Origin: Cercis canadensis
Lineage: Eukaryota; Streptophyta; Magnoliopsida; Fabales; Fabaceae
Direction of reading: 5' to 3'
Assembly (NCBI GenBank): GCA_003255065.1
Contig: QAOA01001356.1
Location: 334,989 to 398,988 of the forward strand
Length of the DNA: 64,000 bases
In this document: positions 1 through 11,584 of the stretch, piece after piece
How the letters are laid out: each line of letters begins with the position of its first letter
Numbering within the stretch: position 1 is the stretch's first letter
Translations under genes and position numbers: made by a program
The notes under the pieces: model-generated
What the model saw: only the letters and a program-made list of their open reading frames with translations
Databases searched by the model: none
Told to the model about the DNA's origin: nothing

Positions 1-911
1 ATGTCAGTCTTTTTTTGATGAAATTTCCTCTTCAAAGTTAAAATTATTCTTATTGGTGTATTGCCAGTACTGGAGACTGGTAGCTGTTTTAACACCTGCA
101 ATGAGTTGAGCATAAATGAGAAAACTCCCGTTCACACTCTTAGAGTGCACATATATATAAAGGTATGCAGTTAATCTGAGTAAAATTTTAAAGTGGTTAG
201 TTTCTCGTCATCTCACACCAGTATAGTTGGCATAATTTAAGCTTAATTGAATCTAGTAGAATTCTTTCTTCTTTTGTTAGTCTCAGATTTTCCAAGTACT
301 ATATGAGATAATGAAAAAATAACTAGTGTATGAGTGATATTAAATTTTTAATAGAGTCATGTTTGGTAATGTGACAGCTCTCTTGGAGTCATCAAATTTG
401 GGGTTGCTAAGCAAATCCCGTAAGAAATTAGTTTTATGCTACTAATTAAGTGGTAAAGATGTGAAATAGTGTAAAATGAAAGAGTAAAAGTAGCAGAATT
501 CAACATAAATTGCTCTCTGGTCTAGTGTTAAAGTTCCTATTCCAAACTTTTATAGGCTCCTGCACAAAGTAGGCACTTTGCCCACTTTCTATAATCTAAC
601 CACCAGATAGTCCCAAAATTGTAATGGCAGGCTAATAGTCAAAGATGGGCATGTGATTTCTGTAATGGTATATGAAGACAAAATGCCTAAGATAAGGTTA
701 TCTTTAAGGACAATAGAGATTGGTTGCACGCTTAGTTAGGTCAGTGTGATTAATCTTATTTGTGGCTAAGGAGATGTGAAATGGTAAATCTACCACTCAA
801 CCCTCACACTTTGTTACAAATACGAGTCCCGGTTAAATTTGAATCATTTAAAGAAAATTTTCAACTAGGTTTAATTGCAACAAAATTATATATTACATTA
901 CCGTAATATAT

Positions 912-945
<34 letters not shown>

Positions 946-1162
946 NATAGAAAAACTCTTAGTTTATTAAGATATAAATGCATATATAATGAGAATCTCT
1001 TAAAAATTTTAAATTTCTTTCGAATATCATTACTGCTTATAATAAAACAAATCTTATAAGAGTCTAGATAAAATTATCATGCTTGACTGGAACAGATTGA
1101 GAATTCATCTTGTTCTTGTCTTTTTTTTTTTTTTTTTCTTTGTTTTTCCTTTCTGCCTTCAG
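1..1162. other. AT-rich sequence left of a probable terminal exon
   Basis: I see no coding feature here. A long poly-T run ends at an N at 946. If the exon at 1163 is real, this stretch would be intron and earlier exons of a gene that starts left of the window, but I could not identify any such exon. Confidence 0.4.
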
Positions 1163-1348
1163 ATTTTGTATGTTTATTATTATTCCCATAAGACTTTGCA
1201 TCAGTTTGAAGCCCCAAGAGTTACAACATTTATTACCAGACTAGGTGGAAGCTTGAAACACCCAGAAGAAATTGCAGCAGAATCTGGAATTATTCTGAAT
1301 GACTCCTTCAATCCCGACCAATTGTTTAAATTTATAGACTCGTCTTAA
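1163..1348 (+). CDS. Probable terminal exon of an unrecognised plant gene
   Basis: A pyrimidine-rich tract ending in an AG acceptor at 1161-1162 is followed by about 61 codons and a TAA stop at 1346-1348. The peptide reads like ordinary globular protein: it contains FEAPRVTTFITRLGGSL, then HPEEIAAESGIIL, and ends QLFKFIDSS. It lacks the low-complexity phenylalanine run that precedes it, which is translated intron. The reading frame is phase 0 at the acceptor. I do not recognise the family and cannot see the upstream exons, which may lie beyond the left edge. It could also be a decayed gene fragment. The claim rests on the acceptor, the sudden change to protein-like composition and the stop. 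Confidence 0.4.
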   Translation: MLYVYYYSHKTLHQFEAPRVTTFITRLGGSLKHPEEIAAESGIILNDSFNPDQLFKFIDSS

Positions 1349-2956
1349 TTTAACGCAAAGCATAATCCCACATGTTTGTCTTGTGCTCCACCCAGATTAC
1401 AATCAGGATGACAGCTTTCATTTATCTGTTTTCGTTTCTTTGAGCCAAAAAAAAATGTTTTCTCTCTTACTCTACTAATTAGGTTATTTATAATATTATC
1501 TTTGCACTAGGATTTAGATCATGTTACATTACATGACTCATATTTAGATCGTTTGAACCGTGTATTTAATTTAAAGCTCATTTGAACCATTAACTTGCAC
1601 TATCGTATCAACATTTACTATAAACATGAGTCATTTAAAATAATTGTATCCAAATCTCTTGCAATACTACTTTATACTGATTTCTCTCAACATAGTAACA
1701 GAATGAAAAAAAATGGTGAACTTTGATTCAATTTTTTAAATCAAAATTCAAATTACACAGTGGATTAACATATGTTTATCATAAATGCAATCGTATTTAT
1801 TTATTTTAAATTAAAATATCCAATACCCAATTATTGGAATCCTTTATTATGTGTGGATTCCATTTTTTTAAGTGTAGTAGGTTGAGTTTTATATATTAGT
1901 TAGAGTTATGTTATATTCATCACAATTTTTCTTATCATTTCTTATTATTAAGGGTCCATATATATTCAATTTTTGAATTCACNTAATTTTTTTTTTAATT
2001 ATCCAAATTTAACTATAACACATAATATAAAAATGGTGAGAATTTGAGGTTCTCTATTAATTAACACAAACTTGTGTACTGGGTAGAATAATAAAGGAAA
2101 AAGTAGTGAGAAAGCAAGTAATATAGGAAAAAGGAAAATGCAGAAGTAGAGAAAAACAGGATCAGGTCTTGGTCTTTGCCATTAGTTAGAGGTCAGTGTT
2201 CCACACAATGCTCCATGATATTTGTTTTTTCTAAAATCACCATGCTCCATGATAGGAAGAAAAGCTCTGAGTTTTGGAAATATGGGCCAAATAAAAACAA
2301 AGATCAATGTCAGAACAAAAAATTCAGTCTGGCAAAATTTGACATTTGGAATGATAATAAACTGCTGCTAAAGAGAATTTAAGAAAGAACTTTACCACTC
2401 CGTTATCGGAGTTGTTGATTAGAAAGATGATCCATAAGAAAAAAAGAAAAACAAAGATAAATCTAAAAATATATTGTGTAGATATTTATAATAATGTCGT
2501 GGTAAAATTTGATTTATCAAAAATTAAAGAAGTTTAAGTGAGATAAATTCAATCTATATTTCATCACAAAATACAATTAATTTATAATATACTATAGTTT
2601 TTTTTTTTTTTCTCTATGAAAGACTACACATGGGAGGAAAGGCTCTAGTTTAGTAGAGCATGTACTCGGTTATAAGGTTAGATTTTTCATTTTTTTTTTC
2701 TTTAGTTTAAATCCCTTTTAATTATAAATATAGTCATTATTTATCTATGGACAAATAAAAAAAAATACACACGATCTTAAGAATTTGAAGATAAAATATC
2801 TACAATAAAATACTCAATATTTATCGATAATTTGTGAGTTTAATGACATGTTGTATGATTTTAAAAATTAAGATATTTATATACCTTTACTTTTTTTCTT
2901 TTGATATTAAAAAAGGGGTGTCATGTTGGACTTGCCCCACTTAAATCTGTCATACA
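1349..2956. other. AT-rich intergenic sequence
   Basis: I see no gene, RNA or clear repeat boundary. One N at 1983 marks an assembly join. The short open frame at 2176-2382 has no supporting feature. Confidence 0.5.
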
Positions 2957-3371
2957 ATAGCAATGGGCATGCCAGCATTATCTAATGAATATCATGAAAA
3001 AACTTAAGGCACTTACTTTTAATCCAATAAGTCTAAAGCACATTAGACATATTTTTGTGGACATATTTACCTACCACTAAACCAAAGCACCAATGGCATA
3101 TAAAATATCATAACTCTCTTGACTTAGGGAGAGGCCAGGAAAGTGAAATGAGCAGAAAAATCTNATAGCAATGGGCATGGCAGCATTATCTAATGAATAT
3201 CATGAAAAAACTTAAGGCACTTACTTTTAATCCAATAAGTCTAAAGCACATTAGACATATTTTTGTGGACATATTTACCTACCACTAAACCAAAGCACCA
3301 ATGGCATATAAAATATCATAACTCTCTTGACTTAGGGAGAGGCCAGGAAAGTGAAATGAGCAGAAAAATCT
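2957..3371. repeat. 207-bp direct repeat around a single N (assembly join)
   Basis: Positions 2957-3163 and 3165-3371 are almost identical, with one visible C/G difference, and are separated only by the N at 3164. This is the pattern left when two overlapping contigs are joined with a token gap instead of being merged, so one copy is probably artificial. Confidence 0.75.
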
Positions 3372-4116
3372 GAGACTTGTCAGTTATCATTTTGGGCTTG
3401 GCCAATGTGTTGGCCAAGATTTTTAAATGTGATTTTCATGAAAAATGGGGTCCACAAGTCTATTTATTTATCCTACACCAAAAACTGTTGGGGAGAAAAG
3501 GGTCTTAATAAAAAAAGTGAGACATGAGAATTTAAACAAATCTCAAAGGGTTTTGAAATCAAATTTGTCTGAACCATGTTTCTTTGTAGCTCTCATGCAA
3601 AGAATAACTTAATGGGCCAAAACATAAAGCTGTACGGCACAAAGAAGACATGTCCGCACGTGATAAGCTCGTGAGGGACATGGTCATTGCTTGTGATACT
3701 GTAGACAAATCTTAGATATTTTTGCTTGTTGTTCTCCACTTGGGAGTTGGGACTCTCTTTTGTCCATTTCATGCTTTTTTTTTTCTTTCTTTTATTATCC
3801 TTTTCTTCAACTCTCAGATATTTTTTTAAGATGATAAATAAATAAAAAAAATTCAAAAATCTTTGTCTTGGTTTAATCAAAGATTATGTATGTCTAAGTA
3901 CTTTCACTTATGTACGGTTCAGTGTACTTAGTTACCTTGATTACATACAACATAATGCGAAGAGGAACAAGAATTTGGCTGCTGCTGAGAGCCAAATCTT
4001 CTTTGAAATTCTCTCTTAGATCGATAAACAAAGGTTTTTTCTGTAATTGTTTTGTTTTTCTCTTAGCAAAGTAAAGGACAATTGTTGCTGAGAATATCAA
4101 AAGAAAAAATTAAAAA

Positions 4117-4516
4117 GTTTAATTACAATTTTGGTCTTCATATTTTAATAATTTGAATTTTTTGGTTTCTTTTGTTTAAAAAGAAACAATTTCAGCTCGA
4201 TTTAATGGTAGGACGTATTCTAAAATACCAAAACTAAAAGTTTTCATCTAACTGCAAATCTATATTTATTCACCGTTAGATTAAGCTGAAATTTTGTGGG
4301 GAGGTTTACAAGATGTATCTCTTCAATTTGAACGGTTGAATTATAAATTAGAGAATTTCACACCTTAAAATAGACCTAAGAAATTTTGACTTAAAGACAA
4401 AAGAATCAAAATTGCACATTTTATGAATATAAAATGACTAAATAATTTTCTTTTAAACAAAAGGGACCAAAAAGTTCAAATTGTTAAAATAGAAAGACCA
4501 AAATTATAACTAAGCC
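4117..4516. mobile_element. Foldback MITE, family B, copy 1
   Basis: The left end reads TTTAATTACAATTTTGGTC and the right end is its approximate inverse (GACCAAAATTATAACTAAGCC region). The interior contains sub-repeats about taking 'the sign' AGCTCGATTTAATGG and its inverse TTAGATTAAGCTGAAATTTTG. Three more copies lie at 7899, 45730 and 61742. It has no coding capacity. This copy is shorter than the roughly 520-540 bp of the others. Confidence 0.7.
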
Positions 4517-4689
4517 AAATTAAAAATTAGCTAGGTTGTTGCACTAAAACTTCAAGTACATAATTAATTTATGAATTATTTATAAGATTGAAATTTCAAG
4601 TTTAAATGTTTATATTTTTAAATATTTCTTAATAAAATTTTTGGTTTGGTTTATTTATTTAACAACATAAACAATTTTTTCCCCCCTTG

Positions 4690-5320
4690 ATACCACAAAG
4701 AAAACTTGAAGTATATTATATGAGATCTCAATTAATTTGTGTGGATCCTTTCAACGACCCAAATTCAAGCTTAAGATCAATGTGTCAATTTTCAGGCCAT
4801 CTTTTGGTTTTTGTTTAGGAGGTTTCTTAGATACTTTTAGTATTTATGTAGTATGTCATACTACACAAGAATAACCAATAAATGAATGACATATGTACAA
4901 ATTAACAGTTTTTAAATTTATTTAAAAAATTAAATAAATTATATTTTATATATAATAAAATATAAAAATTATGTATGCTTACCACGTCAGTGTAATATAG
5001 CATACTTACGTAGTATCATAGAATCCCCGTTTTGTTTAAGATCAACTTGGGATCAATTCATTTTTTCTTGGGCTGGATCAAAGAGATAAATGGCCCTCTA
5101 ATAGTTGAATATAAAATGAGTCTTCAGATGAAGCTTGATGAAAATATAATGGGCTTAAGTTCATCAAATGTTATCCATGTTTCACAAAAGGGGCCTAGCA
5201 ATAGACTGGGCCTCTAGCATCCTGCTCGTATAGCATCTTTGCATTAAAGAAAGTGGTTCCTTCTATTGTCTATGATTTAACAAAAGAATAATACAACCAT
5301 TATATCGGTGATCTTGGAAA
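4690..5320. repeat. Dispersed repeat block, left copy
   Basis: This sequence, including the stretch around GATCTCAATTAATTTGTGTGG, reappears with moderate divergence at about 16490-16925. Short parts of the adjacent DNA (5740-5775 and 5985-6060) reappear near 18440-18535 and 17645-17720, in a different order. No coding function is visible. Confidence 0.6.
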
Positions 5321-5477
5321 AATTCTTGTGTACTTTAACAATAATATTCTCATAAATAAATATAAAAATATGTTTATGAGAGTACTACTTTCAATAGTCG
5401 ATCTCTATTTTCTCAATTTGTTGACGATGATCATAGTGATTAACCCATAATACCATTCTTTCTGTTTCTTTTTATAT

Positions 5478-5737
5478 ATGAAGGAATACAAATTAGGGGA
5501 AAAAGCCTATGTCAAGATCCTAGCGCAACATGGGATGGGGCTTGCTTCTTGGACACCCAATTTAGTGACAGGCGCACAAGGAAAGAGGGTGCAATTGATG
5601 GAGGATGTAATTATTTCCATTGTAAATGTGTTTTTCAGGGTGGAAGCGGTTGTCAAGTTCAAGCGGAACATGGTAAGGGCCTTGTTTCGGTTCAAGAGAG
5701 TGCTCTATACATTATAGGGCGAGGGACAATACATTAA
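5478..5737 (+). other. Unassigned open stretch, possible gene relic
   Basis: Two plus-strand frames are open here for 60-79 codons, with less biased composition than the surroundings. One frame is cysteine-bearing (NYFHCKCVFQGG). There is no start context, splice support or family I recognise. It may be a relic inside the dispersed repeat block. Confidence 0.15.
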
Positions 5738-6339
5738 TTATACAAATTATTCTACAGACTCAATGCATTGGTGTATGTAAGAACAGATATATCTGTTCTC
5801 AAACCACCAAAAAAAAAAAAAACTTCATGTAATAATGAACATATACTCTTTGCAAAGCATTAGATCTTTGCATGTATGCTTTGATCCTGAAAGTTGCATG
5901 TCTTCTTTTTCAAATTTCTGGAACAGTTTATCAGAATAAAAGAAAATTATACGAGTATAGGAATTAAAAAAATTAATCAATAACAAGGATTATCTTTCTT
6001 CCTTTTTTTTCTTCTTTTTCCCTTTATATATTTAACAGTATTAATTATGGAAAAGGAAGATGAACAGCTATAAATTGATCCTAATGTCTTCGACAACCAA
6101 TCTAAACTCACATCTATCAAAAAAATAAAGTAAAACTACACCTACCGGGAAAATTTAAATTTAGAGAAGAGATGAACAATATGGAGAAGTTTTACTGCTT
6201 TCTTACACTTTGGCCGACAATATATTTCACCTCCACCATAGAAAAGGACCACCACTGCTAAAAAAAGCGAGGGATCTGCCAGATTTTAGTTGGGGAAGGC
6301 AAAGGTGAAGAGGGAAGGGAGAAAGAAGGAGAAAAGATT

Positions 6340-6640
6340 AAATGTCAGAATGGGCAAAAGGGTTCTTGAGATTTTCCCATGGAAAATTCCATTGGAAATT
6401 GGGAAAGAATTTTCAGAAAAAAAATTTCCATGGTAATTTTGAAGATTCTCACGGAAAATACCATAGGAATCACAAAAATTCTCAAAGTATTGTCCATGGG
6501 AATTTCAAAAATTACCATGGGAAACTCAAATTTTTCATAGAGATTCCCACGGTTTTTTTTTTTTTTTTCTTTCTGTGGGAAAATACATGTAAGTCTTTTC
6601 CATGTCCCACAAATCATTTTTTCCATAGGAAAATGACATT
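6340..6640. repeat. Low-complexity foldback rich in CCATGG/GGAAA words
   Basis: Short inverted words such as TTCCATGG and CCATGGGAA recur on both strands, so both strands have open frames. This is a degenerate foldback repeat and not a gene. Confidence 0.5.
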
Positions 6641-6734
6641 TTTAGTGTAATGAGCAAACTTTACTATTTACAACATTAACCAAATAATAGTAATGATTTT
6701 ACCAATTTCAGCACTCAAAAAATATCAAACAATT

Positions 6735-6827
6735 TGTAGCTGAGTGGTACTAAAGTTATCTTTATAACTTAAGATTTTGTGTTTGAATTTAAAGTGTAGC
6801 CAAAAATACCAAAATAAAAAAAAAATA
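6735..6827 (+). repeat. SINE-like relic with A-rich tail
   Basis: The segment starts GTAGCTGAGTGGTA (A-box-like), has TTTGTGTTTGAATTT about 45 nt later (degenerate B box, GGTTCGAATCC-like) and ends in an A-rich tail. Similar pieces are at 13060, 29030, 44497 and 54540. It resembles a short tRNA-derived SINE. Confidence 0.45.
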
Positions 6828-7310
6828 TTTAAATGTACTGTAAGTTCTTATAGTTTAGACGAATTTTGAATCAGGTCCATACAATTTTTTTCCTCTTCTT
6901 TTGGAATACTTATAGTTTGATTTTTTTTTTTTAATTAAGTCTCTGCCGATACCCCAAATTATAAATTTGTTATTTTAGTGCTCACATGACAAACAACTTG
7001 TCTATGTGGCAATAAAATAAGTTAATGTGACGTCAAAGTAGCATAAAAATTATCACTACATCATCTTTCCTCTTCTTCCCTTCTCTCTCTACTTTGACAA
7101 TTTGTGTGTCATTTTACCGTCACATCAGCTTCTTTTATTGCCACATGGACAAACTGTTTGCCATGTGAGCACTAAACTAACGAATTTATAATTTGGGGTA
7201 ATGACAGAGACTCAATTAAAAAAATTTCAAATTATAAGAATCCTAAAAAAAATTATAGGGACACGATTCAAAAATTGTCAAAACTATAGGGATCTATAGT
7301 ACATTTAAAA
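6828..7310. mobile_element. Foldback MITE, family C
   Basis: About 480 bp whose two halves are inverted copies. The left end reads TTTAAATGTACTGTAAG and the right end reads TATAGTACATTTAAA. Inner arms also pair: TGCTCACATGACAAAC against GTTTGCCATGTGAGCA, and CCCCAAATTATAAATT against AATTTATAATTTGGGG. It is non-coding and would form one long hairpin. Confidence 0.75.
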
Positions 7311-7898
7311 CTAAAAAAAGCTCTCAAAAAACACTAGAGGATAGAATAAATCCAAGACAGCTCAGAATACAATGCTTCTTCAAAACAACAGAATTTTCAT
7401 AATTAGTATTGATAATACAGATATATGGGGAACATATATATAAGGCAGGTCAAAGGTGAGAGAAGAAAAGGAGGAGGAGATGGTGAAGAGAAGTTTGACT
7501 TAAAAGCTCAAACTATACCCTTTTTTATGTCAATCTAGATTACCTAGTTGTATCTTTTTAACAATTTTCAGGTAGGATGTCAAGTATTTGCTATGTAAGA
7601 CAATGATATTACTATTATTAAGAGAGTTACTGATTCGGACGAAATTGATGACAATTTGAAACATATAGAACCTATTTGAAACTAAATAAGTTTTGAGATG
7701 AATTTCAAACTTAAAAAGACCAAAAAATGTACTTTTCCCTTAATAATATTATCCAATTTGCCAAATGATATATGTACAAGTACAATGCAGTTTCGGTTGT
7801 AAGCAAAAAAAACAAAAAATCAGTTTCGGTTTCTCTATGTGATTTTCTTTTGTTAATTAATGAAAATTCCTTTGGTTTTCAATGCAACACTAATTATA

Positions 7899-8439
7899 GG
7901 CTTAATTATAATTTTGATCATTTTATTTTAACAACTTGAACTTTTTGATCCATCTTGTTTAAAAAAAAATTATTTATTCCTTTTATATTTATAAAATATG
8001 TAATTTTTATCCTTTTGTATTTAAGTCAAAAAATTTTAGGTTTATTTTAAGGTGTAAAGTTCTCAGATTCATAATCAAACCATTCAAATTAAAAAGATAC
8101 ATCTTATGAAACTCTCCACAAAATTTTAGCTCGATCTAATGGTGAATGAATTTAGATTTACAGTTAAATAAAAACTTCTAGTTTTGGTATTTTGGGCTAT
8201 GTCCCACCGTTGGATTGAGCTGAAATTTTGTGAGGAAATTCGCAATATGTAACTCTTCAATCTGAACGGTAAGATTGTAAGTTTGAATACTTTACATTTT
8301 AAACTAGACTTGATAAATGATAGAATGACCAAAATTGCATATTTTATGAATATAAAGGAACTAAATTGTTCCATTTTAAACAAGAGAGACCAAAAAATTT
8401 AAATTGTTAAAATAAAAAGATCAAAATTATAATTAAGCC
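7899..8439. mobile_element. Foldback MITE, family B, copy 2
   Basis: This is the best preserved copy. It starts GGCTTAATTATAATTTTGATC and ends with the inverse GATCAAAATTATAATTAAGCC. TAATTATA occurs at both flanks and could be an 8-bp target duplication, which would suggest a hAT-type MITE, but the AT-rich sequence makes that uncertain. Confidence 0.75.
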
Positions 8440-8564
8440 TTAATTATACTGATTACCTATCAAAGTTTCATATATGGGTGGGTTGTATAGGNATCAAAAT
8501 TACAATTAAACCTTAATTATACTGATTACCTATCAAAGTTTCATATATGGGTGGGTTGTATAGG
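8420..8564. repeat. 72-bp direct repeat around a single N (assembly join)
   Basis: Positions 8420-8491 and 8493-8564 are nearly identical on either side of the N at 8492. The likely cause is an unmerged contig overlap. It also duplicates the right end of the MITE. Confidence 0.7.
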
Positions 8565-8730
8565 ACCCAAGAACCAATATTGGAATGGGCAGGTTGGGTC
8601 CCGCCCAACCTAATGGGATAATGAGTAGTGTCCACCCAACCCAATAGATAATTGGCAGGTTGGTGTTTTTATGGGTTATCAATGGAATTATGGGCAATGT
8701 TTTGCCCACCCATTATAGCCTAACCCAAAA
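8565..8730. repeat. GGGTTGG/CCCACCC-rich relic, possibly a hAT end
   Basis: Repeated words of the type GGGTTGG, CCCAACC and GCCCACCC occur on both strands. This resembles the sub-terminal regions of plant hAT elements and the sequence near 55875-56000. No terminal repeat or target duplication was found. Confidence 0.3.
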
Positions 8731-9031
8731 GAAATGATGCTTGCAGCCTTGCACTTATAGGTTTAGGGGTATTTTGAAAAATATATATATACATATATTG
8801 AAAATAAAAAATTGAGTAAATTCAATTAAAATAATTTTTTTGGCGTAAATGTAAAGTATGAGTCTAACTATAATGCAAGCAAAATCATATGTTACATATA
8901 TATTTTGAGCAATGATATTTTTTTTTGTTACATAAAAATTTAAGAATTAGTGCAATAAATTTATCAATAAATAATGATATTCTTATATCATCTTTCACTC
9001 TACTTGTATAAGTTTTTCATAATTTAATACA

Positions 9032-9164
9032 CACGTTGGTTACTTTTACTTAAACATTTATTTTCCAAGTCTAGAACCGACATATTTTTCATGTAGCAAT
9101 TATTATTATATTAGTAGACCGTCCATAGTTCACTACTCGTGCGGTCATGATTGACCAGTTGACT
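9032..9164 (+). promoter_or_regulatory. CACGTT motif and paired W-box cores upstream of the cyclase
   Basis: CACGTT at 9032-9037 is a G-box-like word of the sort bound by MYC2-type bHLH factors. TTGACC at 9151-9156 and TTGACT at 9159-9164 are two adjacent W-box cores, about 150 bp before the TATA box. These fit the wound and jasmonate responsiveness known for this gene family, but the words are short and function is inferred. Confidence 0.35.
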
Positions 9165-9308
9165 GTGGACGATTCCAAATTTCCCATTTATTCTTCACAC
9201 ATTTCACAACATGATTCATGCCTCGTCCTCTTTTTCACTCTCAACTGCTCCATTCACCGTCCACTCATAAAGTCATCAGACGCCCACGCCAAAAGCTTTT
9301 CCCCTCTC

Positions 9309-9316
9309 TATAAAAA
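9309..9316 (+). promoter_or_regulatory. TATA box of the allene oxide cyclase gene
   Basis: TATAAAAA lies 117 bp before the ATG at 9433. It is the only good TATA box in the proximal upstream sequence. Confidence 0.65.
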
Positions 9317-9432
9317 CACTATTCCCACCTCTTTTTCTAGCAGCAGTCCTCCATTTTCTTTCCAACCAAACAACCTTGTAAGAAATTAGCAAGTGAATAG
9401 AATACACAAACCCAGATCCTTAGGAGAAATCA

Positions 9433-10538
9433 ATGGCTTGCTCAAGCTCTGCTCTCAGAACCATTTCTTCTTCCTCTGTAAGACCCACCAACCCAAGATC
9501 ATTCCTCGCTACTTCACCTACCAAATCAATCTTACCCTTCACCTCATCAAACCCATCTCTCACTGAATCTCTCAAGTTAAGCACTAGCTTTTCAGTGCCC
9601 AAGAAATCCTTCACTTGCAGGAGCCAGGCCCAACAATCAGACTATGGTACTCATAATTTTTCATGTCTTCTCTTGACCCACAAATTTTCTGCTACTGATT
9701 TGTGGATTTTTCTTGATTCTATGCTGACCCTTTTGATTTTTCTGTTTGATTTTGCAGCCAAAGTCCAAGAACTGAGTGTCTATGAGATCAACGAACGGGA
9801 CCGTGGAAGCCCTGCTTTCCTTCGATTAAGCCAGAAAAGTGTCAATTCCCTCGGCGATCTAGTCCCTTTTAGCAACAAGGCAAGTTCATAATCTCTTCTT
9901 CACTTTTTTAAATATTTTATATAATTATTAATTTCCATTTCCATATATATAGAAAGTTTCTTGTGTTCTTTTGTTTTTGGGTTGATTTGCTCATAAAATC
10001 TTTATTCCCAGTATAGTAAAGCTAGCATTTCTCTGATCCGAGTATCTAATCTTGGATCTTACTTGCCTCTCTGCCTTTCCAAAAACAATTATCCTTTTCC
10101 TTTTAAATATTAATTTTGGGTGGTGGGAAATTGCAGTTGTACACAGGGTGCCTGCAAAAACGCGTGGGTATAACAGCGGGTATCTGCGTTTTGATAGAGA
10201 ACAAACCGGAGAAGAAAGGGGATCGCTACGAGGCGATCTACAGCTTCTATTTTGGAGACTACGGTCAGATAGCGGTGCAGGGAGCGTACCTGACCTACGA
10301 GGACACGTATCTGGCTGTGACTGGTGGGTCTGGAATCTTTGAGGGAGTGTACGGTCAGGTTAAGCTGCAGCAGCTTGTGTTCCCCTTCAAGCTCTTCTAC
10401 ACATTTTACCTCAAAGGCATCAAGGACTTGCCTCAAGAGCTTCTTGGAAAACCTGTGCAGCCTACCCCAGCAATTGAGCCTCACCCTCATGCTATAGCTT
10501 GTGAGCCCCATGCTGTTATTGCAGGTTTCACTAACTAG
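9433..10538 (+). CDS. AOC: Allene oxide cyclase, chloroplast, three exons
   Basis: The product cyclises the unstable allene oxide 12,13-EOT to cis-(+)-OPDA in plastids, the step that sets jasmonate stereochemistry. Exons are 9433-9646, 9758-9879 and 10137-10538, which encode 245 residues, normal for the family. The first ~70 residues are Ser/Thr-rich and serve as a chloroplast transit peptide. The mature barrel starts near [16 protein letters not shown], which carries the Glu, Asn, Ser-Pro active-site residues known from the family. It continues through [19 protein letters not shown] and [19 protein letters not shown] and ends [11 protein letters not shown]. All splice phases agree. Intron 1 is GT-AG, while intron 2 begins GCAAGT, a GC-AG intron. 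The YTGCLQKR segment has Cys where I recall Asp in relatives (YTGDLKKR). The family identity is very secure. Confidence 0.96.
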
Positions 10539-10618
10539 AGTGAACAATAACATGAGGGGTTTTTCTTGTCTTTTCCTTCCCTATTTTTATTCTTTTGACT
10601 TTAGCTTTTGTTCTTAGC

Positions 10619-10624
10619 AATAAA
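10619..10624 (+). terminator. Poly(A) signal AATAAA of the cyclase gene
   Basis: AATAAA lies 81 nt after the stop codon, followed by GT/T-rich sequence. This gives a normal 3' UTR length for the upstream gene. Confidence 0.6.
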
Positions 10625-11584
10625 ATCATTGAAGTGTGTGGGTTTTGTAGTGGTGGTGATTGATGGGAATATTATGTGGAAAGAATGTTACAATAATGTT
10701 ATTTTTGCTTCATTTTCTTTCATAATTGTGTACACACTAGTATATTAAATCTCAAGTTTTAGTAGGAAAAAAATGGATAGGGCTAATATTTTAATTAAAA
10801 AAAAAAAACCAATGCAAGTAACATTATTCAATGGATAATATGGGTTAACTCAATTGATAAATTTCAATTTCCTTAAGAATCATTAATTATGATCTGCTTT
10901 ACCTTAGAGTTACCATAACTTATTTATAGTAAATATTTTTTTAATCAAACATTATTCAATCAAATAATAAATTCTAGCTTTGTTATATATGATTTGTAAT
11001 GTGTCAAAATTTAAGTAAAAATTAATTGAATTTAAATTTTGTTATGTCATATAGTTTGTTAAATATTATAATATAAATGTTAATGTATATATGATATCTA
11101 TATATTTTTGTGTGTAGAATGGAGCAATGGAAGTTGCGGTGGTGACAGTTAATGTTTATAATATAAATATCATTATTTCTTTTTTTTATTTGATTATAAT
11201 TTTAGATTTGAATATAAACTAACAATTTTAAAAATAATTCCAGTAGTACAGACAGTTAGCATAGAGAACTAAAATGTGTAGCATGTGGAACTATGGTTGC
11301 CATCATTGAGCTTATGTTTTTATATTGTGTAATCATTGAGCTTATTGAGCACGTGCTCTATTTGTAATTGGACAAATATCAAATGAGATGCAAAAAGATT
11401 GTTGTCTGTTTTTTTTTTTTTTTTTAAAAATAAATTCCAACCTGTAAAGACCTGAAAAGGGGTGGGCTCCATGCAGCATCTTCCCATGAGTGCACAATTG
11501 GAATTGGATGTTTGTCACAGTGGTACACCATTTTTAGCATTTGATTTGAGATCTTTGGAGTCATCAAAAGGTTAGATATACTTN
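10625..11584. other. AT-rich intergenic sequence
   Basis: No gene or repeat boundary is seen. Poly-A and poly-T tracts occur at 10799 and 11410, and an N join is at 11584. Confidence 0.5.

Noticed and set aside
1079-1162. Poly-phenylalanine N-terminus preceding the exon at 1163
   Set aside because: It is translation of the intron's pyrimidine tract. The AG acceptor at 1161-1162 marks the real exon start.
6342-6650. Open frames on both strands
   Set aside because: They result from CCATGG/GGAAA low-complexity foldback sequence, with no protein-like composition.
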